Assembly (NCBI GenBank): GCA_017935345.1
Contig: JAGBHU010000046.1
Location: 27,334 to 91,333 of the forward strand
Origin: Coprococcus sp.
GTDB lineage: Bacteria; Bacillota; Clostridia; Lachnospirales; Lachnospiraceae
Length of the DNA stretch: 64,000 nucleotides
Reading direction: 5' to 3'
Positions 16,621-27,105 of the stretch are shown piece after piece. The notes below the pieces were generated by a model that made no database searches, was not told where the DNA came from, and worked only from the letters and a program-made list of their open reading frames with translations. The number at the start of each line of letters is the position of its first letter. The stretch's first letter is position 1. The translations under genes and the position numbers were made by a program.

Positions 16621-17296
16621 CTATATATCCTCCCTGCTTTTCATCACTTATAATGACACCCTTCTTAAGCGTAATTACCCTTTTTTTCATTTCATTAACA
16701 ATTTCCTTGTTATGGGTAACCACAACAACCGTCGTTCCCCGCTTATTGATATCCTCCAAAAGATTCATGATATCTATCGAATTCTTTGGGTCCAGATTAC
16801 CTGTCGGCTCATCGGCAAGAATAATATCAGGATTATTAACCAACGCTCTTGCCATGGCAACTCGCTGCTGCTCACCACCCGACAACTCTCTTGGATATGA
16901 TTTATATTTATCCGCAAGGCCTACCAGTGTAAGCATTGCAGGAACCCTTCTTCTTATAAATCTCGCAGGAGTCTGAATCACTCTCTGTGCAAATGCAACA
17001 TTTTCATATATCGTTCTGTCCTTCAAAAGACGGAAGTTCTGGAATACAACTCCTATTCTACGTCTTACCTTCGGAATCATATTCTTCTTAATGGTACTGT
17101 AATCGTATCCGGCAACTCTTATTTTACCTTCTGTCGGATTCAACTCCTTCAGCAGAAGCTTAAACAAAGTAGTCTTTCCTGAACCACTGCTGCCGACGAT
17201 AAATACAAATTCACCTTTTTCTATATTCAAATTCACATCCTTCAGTGCTGTCATACCACCAGGATAAGTCATAGTAACGTTTTCTAACTCTATCAT
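16610..17296 (-). CDS. ftsE: Cell-division ABC ATPase FtsE
   Basis: The 228-residue ATPase has Walker [11 protein letters not shown], signature [15 protein letters not shown], Walker [15 protein letters not shown] and the H-loop VVVVTHN. The beginning [14 protein letters not shown] is typical of FtsE. It is the first gene of a four-gene operon with ftsX, the M23 hydrolase and the S41 protease. Confidence 0.97.
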   Translation of the reverse strand: MIELENVTMTYPGGMTALKDVNLNIEKGEFVFIVGSSGSGKTTLFKLLLKELNPTEGKIRVAGYDYSTIKKNMIPKVRRRIGVVFQNFRLLKDRTIYENVAFAQRVIQTPARFIRRRVPAMLTLVGLADKYKSYPRELSGGEQQRVAMARALVNNPDIILADEPTGNLDPKNSIDIMNLLEDINKRGTTVVVVTHNKEIVNEMKKRVITLKKGVIISDEKQGGYIDED

Positions 17297-17659
17297 ACCG
17301 TATCATATCCCCTTTATCTTTATGCGCTCCATAATTATACTACAGATGCCGCAGTCTGTATGTGTTTTGTTTGTGAAATATTTATCAACTCTTTGGTAAT
17401 TCTGCAAAAAAATACAAACTGCAATTCTATAAACTTCTATCCATATAGACAGGGAAAACTTCTATTTCCAATTTTTTGCATCAAATCCAGTAACAAAATT
17501 GTAACAATTCTGTAATATTGTGTCAAGTCCCATCTGCAAAATTAAGAAATAATTTATTGCTATTCATTTGATTGTATGGCTGCATAACTATCGGCAGCTA
17601 ACAATAGTAACAAAACCATACGCACAGCTGCCGTAGTAACATCGCCTTTATCCCGTATA
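17297..17659 (-). promoter_or_regulatory. Promoter region of the ftsEX operon with a WalR-type box
   Basis: On the minus strand TTGACA (17521-17526), 17 bp and TACAAT (17498-17503) form a strong promoter about 200 bases upstream of ftsE. The minus-strand sequence TGTTAC-N5-TGTTAC at 17490-17506 matches the WalR/YycF consensus TGTWAH-N5-TGTWAH and overlaps the -10. A second possible -10 (TATAAT, 17334-17339) lies closer to the gene but has a poor -35. The leader contains TAGAAGTTT twice. A stem CGGCAGCT/AGCTGCCG near 17592-17633 follows the cdaR-like gene. Confidence 0.7.
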
Positions 17660-18748
17660 TTAATAATCAAGTGACTCCATATACTTCATGTATTTAACAA
17701 CCATCAGTGCAATCTTAAATGTAATGGCATCTTCAAATACTCTCAAATCAAGTCCCGTACTCTTCTGAAGCTTGTCCAATCTGTATACAAGCGTATTTCT
17801 ATGAATGTACAGCTGTCTTGAAGTCTCTGATACATTCAGGCTGTTTTCAAAGAATTTGTTAATGGTTGTCAGCGTTTCCTCATCAAACTCATCAGGGCTT
17901 TTACCATCAAAAATCTCCCTGATAAACATCTTACAAAGCGGAAGTGGAAGCTGATAAATCAAACGTCCGATTCCAAGATTACTGTAAGCGATAATATTTG
18001 TATTTCCATAGAAAATCTTTCCTACATCAAGCGCCATCTTGGCCTCCTTGTAAGAACGTGATACTTCTTTGATTTCATTTACAATCGTACCAAATGAAAC
18101 ATGAACGGATGACATAGCCTCCGTATTCAGCATATCAACAATAACCTTGGCGATCTTGTTCATATCCTCATAGGTCTCATTGGACTTAACTTCTTTTACA
18201 AGAATAATATTCTTCTCATCTACTGCCGTAATAAAATCCTTTGTCTTGGTAGAAAAAATATTTCTTACTGTCTCTAAGGCATTTGTATCCTTCTCGTTCT
18301 TTGTCTCAATAATAAATACAATTCTTCTCACATCCGTATCGATATGAAGTTTCTTCGCTCTGTTATAAATATCAACTAACAACAGATTATCAAGAAGAAG
18401 ATTCTTAATAAAGTTGTCCTTATCAAATCTCTCCTTGTATGCCACAAGCAAATTCTGTATCTGGAAAGCCGCTATCTTTCCTACCATATAGGTATCGTCT
18501 GTCTCGCCCTTCGCCATAAGAATATGCTCTAACTGATTTTCATCAAATACTTTAAAAAACTGATAACCCCTTACCACCTGACTTTCTGCCGGTGAATCAA
18601 CAAAAGCAAGTACTGCATCCTCGCAATCCTCAATATTCTTTAACGTAGATGCAAGAAGCTTTCCCTCCGTATCCATTACACATAAATCTGTTCTTGTGAT
18701 GCTCTTTAATCCATCAATCGTATCCTGAAGTATCTGGTTTGATATCAT
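17660..18748 (-). CDS. CdaR/PucR-family transcriptional regulator
   Basis: With the ATG at 18748 (AAGGAG eight bases upstream) the protein has 362 residues. The N-terminus ISNQILQDTIDGLKSITRTDLCVMD resembles the sugar-diacid recognition domain of CdaR. The C-terminus is the PucR-type helix-turn-helix (NVSETSRQLYIHRNTLVYRLDKL). It lies next to an MsmK/UgpC-type ATPase gene. A role in carbohydrate regulation is likely; the ligand is unknown. Confidence 0.88.
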   Translation of the reverse strand: MISNQILQDTIDGLKSITRTDLCVMDTEGKLLASTLKNIEDCEDAVLAFVDSPAESQVVRGYQFFKVFDENQLEHILMAKGETDDTYMVGKIAAFQIQNLLVAYKERFDKDNFIKNLLLDNLLLVDIYNRAKKLHIDTDVRRIVFIIETKNEKDTNALETVRNIFSTKTKDFITAVDEKNIILVKEVKSNETYEDMNKIAKVIVDMLNTEAMSSVHVSFGTIVNEIKEVSRSYKEAKMALDVGKIFYGNTNIIAYSNLGIGRLIYQLPLPLCKMFIREIFDGKSPDEFDEETLTTINKFFENSLNVSETSRQLYIHRNTLVYRLDKLQKSTGLDLRVFEDAITFKIALMVVKYMKYMESLDY

Positions 18749-18810
18749 TATTTTCACTCCTTAAGTTTATACAAAATACACTACTTACCTATTTTAAAGC
18801 ATAATTGAAA

Positions 18811-18849
18811 AAAATAAAAGGGAAAATGCAGAATTTTCTACATTTTCCC
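18811..18849 (-). terminator. Terminator after the MsmK-type ATPase gene
   Basis: On the minus strand GGGAAAATG pairs with CATTTTCCC (18820-18828 with 18841-18849) and is followed by TTTTATTTTTTT. Confidence 0.85.
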
Positions 18850-18873
18850 TCTAAACATATTTCAGAACATCTC

Positions 18874-19986
18874 TTAGTTCACTAAGATTTCCTCTGTCTC
18901 CTTATCGAAGATATGAATCTTGCTTAAGTCAAATGCAAACTGTACCGTATCACCAGGTCTTGCTGTTGTACGGGCATTAACTCTTGCTGTAATATCAAAC
19001 TGGTCAATTGTGAAGTATAAGTAAACTTCAGCACCTAACATTTCGTAGATATTAATTCTTGCATCGATTACACTCTCAGGTGATGACTCGATGAATAACT
19101 GCTCATCATGAATATCCTCAGGACGGATACCAAGTACAACTTCCTTATCAATTGCATCAAGAGCAATAAGTCTCTCAGCCTTGCTGTCAGGAACCTTAAT
19201 GGAGTGTGAACCAAACATAAGTAATACGTCAGAACCGGACTTAACAACCTTACAGTCAATGAAGTTCATAGGTGGCATACCCATGAAACCTGCAACGAAT
19301 AAGTTACATGGCTTATCATATAAGTTCTGTGGTGTATCAACCTGCTGAATAATACCATCCTTCATAACTACGATTCTTGTACCAAGTGTCATAGCCTCTG
19401 TCTGGTCATGTGTAACATAGATGATTGTTGTCTGAAGTCTCTGATGTAACTTGGAAATCTCAACACGCATCTGTACACGAAGCTTTGCATCAAGGTTTGA
19501 AAGCGGCTCATCCATAAGGAATACCTTTGGCTCACGAACGATTGCACGGCCCATAGCAACTCTCTGTCTCTGTCCACCTGACAAAGCCTTTGGCTTTCTG
19601 TCAAGCAGATGCTCAATATCAAGAATCTTAGCTGCCTCATGAACAGCCTTGTCAATTTTCTCCTTTGGTACCTTTCTAAGCTTCAGACCAAATGCCATGT
19701 TATCATAAACTGACATATGTGGATACAGAGCGTAGTTCTGGAATACCATCGCAATATCTCTGTCCTTAGGCTCTACATCATTTACAAGTCTGTCGCCTAT
19801 CCATAACTCACCTGAGCTGATGTCCTCAAGACCTGCAACCATTCTAAGTGTTGTTGACTTACCACAACCGGATGGTCCAACGAAGATGATAAACTCCTTG
19901 TCTTCAATTTCAAGGTTGAAATCCTTAACAGCATTAAATCCGTTCGGATATACCTTGTAAATGTTCTTAAGTGATAAACTTGCCAT
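18874..19986 (-). CDS. Carbohydrate ABC transporter ATPase, MsmK/UgpC type
   Basis: The 370-residue protein has Walker A GPSGCGKSTTL, signature LSGGQRQRVAMGRAI, Walker B KVFLMDEPLSNLD and a C-terminal TOBE-type regulatory domain (LGIRPEDIH). Such ATPases are shared by several sugar importers. No permease gene is adjacent and the two sugar permeases at 40-42 kb lack their own ATPase, so this protein probably energises those importers. The start follows GGAGG. Confidence 0.93.
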   Translation of the reverse strand: MASLSLKNIYKVYPNGFNAVKDFNLEIEDKEFIIFVGPSGCGKSTTLRMVAGLEDISSGELWIGDRLVNDVEPKDRDIAMVFQNYALYPHMSVYDNMAFGLKLRKVPKEKIDKAVHEAAKILDIEHLLDRKPKALSGGQRQRVAMGRAIVREPKVFLMDEPLSNLDAKLRVQMRVEISKLHQRLQTTIIYVTHDQTEAMTLGTRIVVMKDGIIQQVDTPQNLYDKPCNLFVAGFMGMPPMNFIDCKVVKSGSDVLLMFGSHSIKVPDSKAERLIALDAIDKEVVLGIRPEDIHDEQLFIESSPESVIDARINIYEMLGAEVYLYFTIDQFDITARVNARTTARPGDTVQFAFDLSKIHIFDKETEEILVN

Positions 19987-20173
19987 TTCTTAATTACCTC
20001 CGCAATTTATATTCTCTTTTTTGTTCAATCTAAAACATATTGGTATTTTACATCAAATATCCTTTTCATTCTATATGATTATTGCCCAAAAAAATTTTTT
20101 ATCTTTTGTTTGTTTTGTATACGGACTCAAAAAAACTAACAAAATGACGGTTTTCGCATCATTTTACAGGCTC

Positions 20174-21028
20174 TTATTGCGTTATTTTTGTGAAACCTTC
20201 ACCAAAAACGTCAGTAATTTGGCAAATTATCAAAAACGATTTGTCATCAATTTCCCTTATTTTATCCTTAAGTTCCACTAATTGCCTACTTGACAAAACG
20301 GAAATTATCATTACCCGGTCTTTATTTTTATAACCTCCTTTGGCATTTAAAATCGTAACCCCCCGATGGATGTTGTTTATAATATAATCTTTTATTTCGC
20401 CGCTGCGCTCCGAAATCAGATAAATCATCTTTCCTTGCCTTAATCCCTGTATGATACGGTCCGCTACCTTGGTGGAAATAAAAATTACCACGATTGCATA
20501 TAAAATATTTTCAACACCAAAGACGACAGCACCTGCAAGCACGATTGTAATGTCTATTACTGCCAATATAACAGGCGTGCTGATATCCCTGCGGAATTTT
20601 CCCACAATCAATGCCAGCAGGTCTGCCCCTCCTGATGAAGCCTTATACCGAAAAAGAATTCCATAGGAAATACCATACAGCATACCACCCAGCAGCATAT
20701 TTACCAAGGTATCATTTGTAAGTATCGGAAATACCGGCAATGTTGCCATGAAAATTGTTGATAAAATTGTTGTATAAACAGTACGCTTCATACTTGTACG
20801 GTCCAAAACCTTTACACCCGCTATAAACAAAGGAATGTTACAGGCAAGATTTGTTATCCATACCGGCACTTTCCCCAAAGACAATGCCTCAATAATAATT
20901 CCAAGCCCCGTAATGCCTCCCGAGACAATCTGTTCCTCATTGAAAACCGATTCTACCCCTACAGACATAATAAACGCCCCGACAGCAAGCAAAAAATATT
21001 CCGTCACAATATCCTTTTTACTTTTCAT
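20174..21028 (-). CDS. YitT-family membrane protein
   Basis: From the ATG at 21028 (GGGAGG upstream) the protein has 284 residues. Several membrane segments make up a DUF161 region (VSGGITGLGIIIE, KASSGGADLLALI), followed by a soluble C-terminal DUF2179 domain (GVTILNAKGGYKNKDRVMIISVLSSRQL). The family is widespread in Firmicutes. Its transport substrate is not established. Confidence 0.9.
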   Translation of the reverse strand: MKSKKDIVTEYFLLAVGAFIMSVGVESVFNEEQIVSGGITGLGIIIEALSLGKVPVWITNLACNIPLFIAGVKVLDRTSMKRTVYTTILSTIFMATLPVFPILTNDTLVNMLLGGMLYGISYGILFRYKASSGGADLLALIVGKFRRDISTPVILAVIDITIVLAGAVVFGVENILYAIVVIFISTKVADRIIQGLRQGKMIYLISERSGEIKDYIINNIHRGVTILNAKGGYKNKDRVMIISVLSSRQLVELKDKIREIDDKSFLIICQITDVFGEGFTKITQ

Positions 21029-21050
21029 GCCATCCTCCCAATTCAAAAAT

Positions 21051-21073
21051 GCCACCGACATTCCTGTCGGAGG
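21051..21073 (-). terminator. Stem-loop upstream of the yitT-family gene
   Basis: On the minus strand CCGACA-GGAA-TGTCGG within GCC...GGC is followed by ATTTTTG, just before the ribosome site of the YitT gene. It could be an intrinsic terminator or attenuator in the leader. Confidence 0.5.
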
Positions 21074-21160
21074 CTATATCAGAAAAAACGGACCCGCATC
21101 TGATATTCTCTTTGTATATTCTTTCCTGTTTATCGGAAAGTCATACCTAAAAACGAAAAA

Positions 21161-21198
21161 CACCCATGTAATGTATATACACTACATGGGTGTTTTCA
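21161..21198. terminator. Terminator after the LytR_C-domain gene
   Basis: AACACCCATGTA (21161-21172) pairs with TACATGGGTGTT (21185-21196). T-rich flanks occur on both strands. It lies just after the minus-strand gene ending at 21212. Confidence 0.8.
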
Positions 21199-21211
21199 AA
21201 AATAATATTTT

Positions 21212-21808
21212 TTATTGTACATCCGATGTTCCGACCACTATCACAATATCATAGTTTTCAAGCGTTACGTCATAATCTGCCGCATTCAGGTCACTTATCT
21301 TGCCCATGGTTGGTGAATTAAATTTCTCTGCCAGTCCTGAGCCGTCATATGTTCCTGATACGCATATCTGTGTGGTTGAATTAACGCCCGTTATATAGTT
21401 ACCCACTTCCACAGATGTATAACCATCTGCCTCAAGAACACTCTTCCATGTACCTGCAACGCCCTGAGTACCTGTAGAGTTAATGACAGCTATCTTTGCA
21501 GACTTAATATCCGATGATGTTCCTTCAGCATCACCGCTGCCGTCTTCAGATGTATTCGCTTCACTGCCATCTTCAGAACCTGAACCCCCGCTACCGCCAT
21601 TTCCATTAAAAGTCGGGTCATCCGGGTCTATTTCTTCTGTAGAAAGCTCTGTAACTTTTTTTGTCTCCTCTGTTTTCTTTTCATTCTTTTTATTTTTATT
21701 TACGGTTTTAATCAACAGAGCAAGCATAATAACAATACATACCGCCAATATAATAACTGCTGCCCTGAGCATTGTTTCCATAAACAACTTAAACATTTTC
21801 TTACCCAT
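21212..21808 (-). CDS. Membrane-anchored LytR C-terminal-domain protein
   Basis: From the ATG at 21808 (GGAGG eight bases upstream) the product has 198 residues. One N-terminal membrane segment (AAVIILAVCIVIMLALLI) is followed by a low-complexity Gly/Ser/Glu/Asp linker and a LytR_C-like domain (IKSAKIAVINSTGTQGVAGTWKSVLEADGYTS). LytR_C domains occur at the end of LCP cell-wall ligases or alone. No LCP catalytic domain is present, so a cell-envelope accessory role is inferred. Confidence 0.8.
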   Translation of the reverse strand: MGKKMFKLFMETMLRAAVIILAVCIVIMLALLIKTVNKNKKNEKKTEETKKVTELSTEEIDPDDPTFNGNGGSGGSGSEDGSEANTSEDGSGDAEGTSSDIKSAKIAVINSTGTQGVAGTWKSVLEADGYTSVEVGNYITGVNSTTQICVSGTYDGSGLAEKFNSPTMGKISDLNAADYDVTLENYDIVIVVGTSDVQ

Positions 21809-21937
21809 CTTATGTGGCCTCCATATCATATAAAAATCATTTTGAGTATACCAAAGGTATTTTTTATTTTCAATACATATTTATCATGATATACTTGTTT
21901 TCATAAATATATATCAGTTTTTAAGGAGGATTCTATT

Positions 21938-22666
21938 TTGAGCACAGCTATCATAACCGGTGCATCAAGAGGAATCGGCAGAGAACTTGCACTACATCTT
22001 GCCGATTGCTACGACAACATAGCCATAACATCATACAGACATACGGATAAACTGCACGAGGTAGCCGCTTTGATTGAAAAAAAAGGCTGCAAATGCTATG
22101 CCGATTCCGGAGATGCCGGCAATTATGATTTTATAAGTCATTTTATCTCACATACCGCAGAAGCCTTTGGGGATCATATTGATTTACTGGTAAACAACGC
22201 AGGAATATCCTATGTGGGACTGATAACGGATATGACGGACAAGGACTTTGACACCATAATGAAAACAAATATCTATTCGGTATTTCATACATGCAACCGG
22301 GTTGTTCCTTATATGGTACGGCAAAAATCAGGAAAAATCCTAAATATATCTTCTGTCTGGGGAAATACAGGAGCGTCCTGTGAGGTTGCCTATTCCGCAT
22401 CCAAAGGAGCTGTCAATGCATTTACAAAGGCACTTGCCAAAGAGCTTGCCCCAAGCGGAATATGCGTAAATGCCATCGCATATGGCGCTATTGATACCGA
22501 AATGAATCAGCATCTTTCGGCAGAGGACAGACAACTTCTTATCAATGAAATTCCCGCAGGGAAGATGGCAACTGCAACGGAAGCTGCCATCTTTGCCGCT
22601 CATATTTGTCAGGCTTCTTCCTATTTAAACGGACAGATCATCACATTTGACGGTGCATGGCAATAA
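21938..22666 (+). CDS. Short-chain dehydrogenase/reductase (FabG-like)
   Basis: The 242-residue SDR begins at a TTG (21938) nine bases after AAGGAGG. It has the NAD(P) motif TGASRGIG, NNAG, catalytic S139, Y152 and K156 (YSASK), and a C-terminus typical of beta-ketoacyl-ACP reductase homologues (LNGQIITFDGAWQ). It stands alone rather than in a fatty-acid cluster, so the substrate is uncertain. Confidence 0.92.
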   Translation: MSTAIITGASRGIGRELALHLADCYDNIAITSYRHTDKLHEVAALIEKKGCKCYADSGDAGNYDFISHFISHTAEAFGDHIDLLVNNAGISYVGLITDMTDKDFDTIMKTNIYSVFHTCNRVVPYMVRQKSGKILNISSVWGNTGASCEVAYSASKGAVNAFTKALAKELAPSGICVNAIAYGAIDTEMNQHLSAEDRQLLINEIPAGKMATATEAAIFAAHICQASSYLNGQIITFDGAWQ

Positions 22667-22822
22667 CAAACAAAATATTTTCAGGTAGAAGGCACATGGA
22701 TTATGTGCTAAATTGTCAAATAAATTATGTGCCAAACTACTAAATATATGTTGATAATTTGTTTGTTTTGCTTTAAAATATAGATACAATATGTTTTAAA
22801 AATGTTTATGGGGATAACTTAG
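22667..22822. other. Intergenic region with a 24-bp spaced direct repeat
   Basis: ATTATGTGCTAAA (22700-22712) and ATTATGTGCCAAA (22724-22736) are 24 bp apart. The stretch likely holds the promoter of the zinc-ribbon gene (TACAAT near 22786), with a weak -35. Confidence 0.45.
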
Positions 22823-23077
22823 ATGACACTTAAATTTCTAAACAGCAAAAAAAAGATGGGTAAAGGCAACTCCGTAACAAAAGGAACTGTAAACCCAAAC
22901 GGTCATGTAGAGATTGTTTCCAAGAATTTCACCATGACAACAAATCCAAACACAAAAAAAACGAAATCCGAAGATGCCTCAACAGTAACCGGTTCTGCTA
23001 CATGGATATGTTGGGGATGCGGTCACACCAATACGGATGATGTATGCTCGGTATGCGGCAAAAAAAGAACAAAATAA
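22823..23077 (+). CDS. Small zinc-ribbon protein
   Basis: The product has 84 residues: a basic N-terminal half and a C-terminal zinc knuckle WICWGCGHTNTDDVCSVCGKK with spacing C-x2-C-x10-C-x2-C, like RanBP2 or double-zinc-ribbon modules. It probably binds zinc and a protein or RNA. It is followed at once by a strong hairpin terminator. Confidence 0.75.
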   Translation: MTLKFLNSKKKMGKGNSVTKGTVNPNGHVEIVSKNFTMTTNPNTKKTKSEDASTVTGSATWICWGCGHTNTDDVCSVCGKKRTK

Positions 23078-23116
23078 AAGGAATAATCAAACATCCTTGA
23101 TTATTCCTTTTATTTT
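23075..23116. terminator. Bidirectional terminator
   Basis: AAAAGGAATAATCAA pairs with TTGATTATTCCTTTT around a short loop at about 23076-23112. It lies between convergent genes and serves both strands. Confidence 0.85.
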
Positions 23117-23121
23117 TATTC

Positions 23122-24108
23122 TTAAAAGCTTAGTCCTGCCAAATTGATAAGCACACCCCACATTATGCTGACGGCATAAAGCGTTACAAGCACCTTCATA
23201 TTCTCTTTTAATCGGCCCTTGTTCATTCTAAAGAGCACCATAAGACCTACCCCTGCACTGACAAGAAGACCTGACATCATTGCTCCCGCATTCAGCACCC
23301 CTTCCAGATATAGCTGCGTTATGATAACAGACGCCGCACAATTTGGTATTAATCCTACAAGAGCTGCTGCCGCCTCACCAAGAACAGGAACACTGGAAAA
23401 TACATTCTGTATACTCTCCTCACCAATCACACCAATCACGATATTGATGGCAAATGAGATCACAACGATAAACAAAGCAATCTTTACCGTATGCTTTATT
23501 GAGGATTTTATAATGCCATCCTGACAGTTGCAATGTTCATTTTCACAAACTCCATGTATACTCTTTTCTCCCGTTTTACCATGATGATGCTTATTGCCTG
23601 CATACATATGATTTGATTGCTGTTCCGCAATATGATTCTCATCAGAATGTACATGCTCCTGCATGCGGTTCACAGAATATTTTGTCTTGCTGCCTATCAG
23701 TTTTTTGACACCCTTATTTGCCATATCAACAGCATATCCTGTTACAATCGCTATGATTGCTTTTGTCAAAAGTATCTTAATGATAACAGTCGTAGGCACG
23801 GAATGAGACAAAAATATAGGAAGCATTTCATCAGAGGTAGACATAAAAACCGCCAGCAATACGCCTACCGTAATCACTCCGCCACTATACAGATTTGCTG
23901 CCGCCAGAGAAAAGCCGCATTGCGGAACAACACCCAGCAAGCCTCCCACAAACGGTCCGTATATGCCGGAAGACTCCATTGTTTTCATTTGTTTATCCTC
24001 TGTCTTACGTTCAAGCCATTCCATCAGGAGATACGTAACCAATAGAAACGGCACAAGCTTGATACAGTCTAAGAGTGCATCAAGACCGGAATCCATAATT
24101 AATTTCAT
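23122..24108 (-). CDS. Putative metal/arsenic efflux permease (PF11449-like) with His-rich loop
   Basis: The 328-residue membrane protein has two similar halves, each with a proline-cysteine motif (GVVPQCGFSLAAANLYSGG and GLIPNCAASVIITQLYLEG). This duplicated architecture belongs to the family annotated as arsenic efflux or putative manganese transporter. The central cytoplasmic loop (residues 145-200) is rich in His and Cys (HVHSDENH, HHHG, CENEHCNC), a likely metal-binding segment. The start overlaps the TGA of a possible small upstream frame (ATGA), suggesting coupling. No yybP-type manganese riboswitch was recognised upstream. Confidence 0.82.
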   Translation of the reverse strand: MKLIMDSGLDALLDCIKLVPFLLVTYLLMEWLERKTEDKQMKTMESSGIYGPFVGGLLGVVPQCGFSLAAANLYSGGVITVGVLLAVFMSTSDEMLPIFLSHSVPTTVIIKILLTKAIIAIVTGYAVDMANKGVKKLIGSKTKYSVNRMQEHVHSDENHIAEQQSNHMYAGNKHHHGKTGEKSIHGVCENEHCNCQDGIIKSSIKHTVKIALFIVVISFAINIVIGVIGEESIQNVFSSVPVLGEAAAALVGLIPNCAASVIITQLYLEGVLNAGAMMSGLLVSAGVGLMVLFRMNKGRLKENMKVLVTLYAVSIMWGVLINLAGLSF

Positions 24109-24191
24109 GCTTTACCTTTTTCCTTTTTCTTATTTAATAATTTGCGAAATAACCCTACAATCAATCCTACCCCAAATGCAAGTATGCATCC
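24105..24191 (-). CDS. Possible small membrane peptide frame coupled to the metal permease
   Basis: A minus-strand frame reads ILAFGVGLIVGLFRKLLNKKKEKGKA and ends in a TGA overlapping the permease ATG. This is a hydrophobic segment plus basic tail, typical of small membrane proteins. There is no ATG in frame. A TTG with GGGG upstream exists inside the hydrophobic segment. It could be a real leader or chance. Confidence 0.3.
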   Translation of the reverse strand, partial: GCILAFGVGLIVGLFRKLLNKKKEKGKA

Positions 24192-24299
24192 TTTATAAAT
24201 TTATTAAAACAAATAATATATTATACAAATTCCGAAAAAAATCAACTACAAAATATCCTGCCTATTGATTATCCTATTACTTTCTTAATACCCTTCGAC

Positions 24300-25496
24300 T
24301 TACTGTCTTACTTTATTTTTTACTAATTTACCGCTTCTTTTGCTGAAATAATACCATTTACCATCTATTTTACGCCAGCCTGTTAACATCTTTCCACGTT
24401 TTGAGAAATAGTAAACAGCCTTTACACCGTTTCTTTTCAGTGTTTTCTTCCCTACAAATGCTTTATGGTTTTTTCCGAAATAATACCGGTATCCATTTAT
24501 TTTCACCCATCCGGTAACTGCCTTTCCGTTTTTCTTAAAATAATAGGTTCCTTTTTTCGAACCGGATTTTACGGTATAAAAGCCTTTTCCAGCCTGTCCG
24601 TTCTTTTTAAAATAATATAGCTGTCCATTTATCTTTTTCCATCCTGTGGCATAGCTGCCATCCTTTTTTATATAATAATATCTGCCGTCCTTTACCATCC
24701 AATGCGAATTCAAATACCTTACGGTTTTACCCATGGCTCTGTATGATACCTTGCCGTTTTTCTTTTCAAGTCCAAAATATTTTGCAACTGCTGTTGCATC
24801 TGCTTTACCAAGCTTCTTAATCTTTGCATCTGTACTTAAACACCGCATATAGTCACTATAATTATCGATAAAACAATGTTCTATTACAACAGACGGAATA
24901 CCATACATAATCGGTTCTCTGATTAACTGATAATAATCTGCCCTGCTGCCATTTGGATATGTGGTATCGTATGCCAAGCGCTTCAGCAAGCCTTGGTTTC
25001 GCACCCCTGTAGCTCTGTTTAATTCTTCCAGTATAACTTCACCAAGCCCCTCCTCCAGCTTCGCCAATTCAAAGCGGTACTGTCCGGATGATACAATAAC
25101 ACATGCACCGCCTGAATAAGCCATCGCATCACCATCTGCATTACTGTGAAGACTAATCATAATATCCGCATCATATTCAACAGCCTTTGCCACACGTCCG
25201 CTGATATCCCACTCTGTTTCATTGTCCGTTCTTGTCAAAACAGCCTTAACACCCTTATATGTATCAAGCTCTTTTTTCATCGCCTGAGCAATCTTCAGAT
25301 TTGTTTCACGTTCTGTCACGACTACCCCGTTATATCTGCCTACCGCACCGGAATCACTCCCGCTATGCCCTGCATCTATCGCAACTATGATTTCATCTTC
25401 CTCTTCTTCCGCTGCATATGCTTTAGCATTCGGGCAGAAGGCAACCATATAAACAAAAGCAAGCATTCCGATTAAGAGACCATACCATTTTTTCAA
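24300..25496 (-). CDS. N-acetylmuramoyl-L-alanine amidase with cell-wall-binding repeats
   Basis: The 398-residue protein starts at a TTG (25496) seven bases after GGGGGAG. It has a signal peptide and an Amidase_3 domain (residues 35-245) with zinc ligands in IDAGHSG, VTERETN and SLHSNADG and a catalytic Glu in VVIEHCFIDN. The last 130 residues are aromatic/Gly repeats (GWKKINGQLYYFKKNG, GWVKINGYRYYFGKN, GWRKIDGKWYYFSKR) of the choline/glucan-binding type. It is secreted and cuts the stem peptide from muramic acid. The promoter carries a WalR-type box. Confidence 0.93.
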   Translation of the reverse strand: MKKWYGLLIGMLAFVYMVAFCPNAKAYAAEEEEDEIIVAIDAGHSGSDSGAVGRYNGVVVTERETNLKIAQAMKKELDTYKGVKAVLTRTDNETEWDISGRVAKAVEYDADIMISLHSNADGDAMAYSGGACVIVSSGQYRFELAKLEEGLGEVILEELNRATGVRNQGLLKRLAYDTTYPNGSRADYYQLIREPIMYGIPSVVIEHCFIDNYSDYMRCLSTDAKIKKLGKADATAVAKYFGLEKKNGKVSYRAMGKTVRYLNSHWMVKDGRYYYIKKDGSYATGWKKINGQLYYFKKNGQAGKGFYTVKSGSKKGTYYFKKNGKAVTGWVKINGYRYYFGKNHKAFVGKKTLKRNGVKAVYYFSKRGKMLTGWRKIDGKWYYFSKRSGKLVKNKVRQ

Positions 25497-25519
25497 GTAT
25501 CATCTCCCCCTTTCCAATT

Positions 25520-25550
25520 ATCATAGTTATAACGTAACATATTTGTAACA
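25520..25550 (-). promoter_or_regulatory. Amidase promoter with WalR-type box
   Basis: On the minus strand TTACAA (25543-25548), 17 bp, TATGAT (25520-25525). TGTTAC-N5-TGTTAC occupies 25534-25550 and overlaps the -35. It matches TGTWAH-N5-TGTWAH exactly and has the same half-sites as the box at the ftsEX promoter. Confidence 0.75.
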
Positions 25551-25621
25551 TTCTTTCAATATCATATACTTGCTCCGCAACGCTTCTTTCTTACACAAGA
25601 AACAGTATTTCTTAAATACAC

Positions 25622-25650
25622 AAAAGGCTCCGGAACCTGTCCGAAGCCTT
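25622..25650 (-). terminator. Terminator after gdhA
   Basis: On the minus strand AAGGCTTCGG pairs with CCGGAGCCTT (one mismatch) and is followed by TTGTGTATTT. Confidence 0.75.
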
Positions 25651-25672
25651 GATTATTTTATATTTATTCTGT

Positions 25673-27103
<1,431 letters not shown>

Positions 27104-27105
27104 TT

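Noticed and set aside
24109..24299. yybP-ykoY manganese riboswitch upstream of the metal permease
   Set aside because: The leader is AT-rich and lacks the conserved loop sequences.
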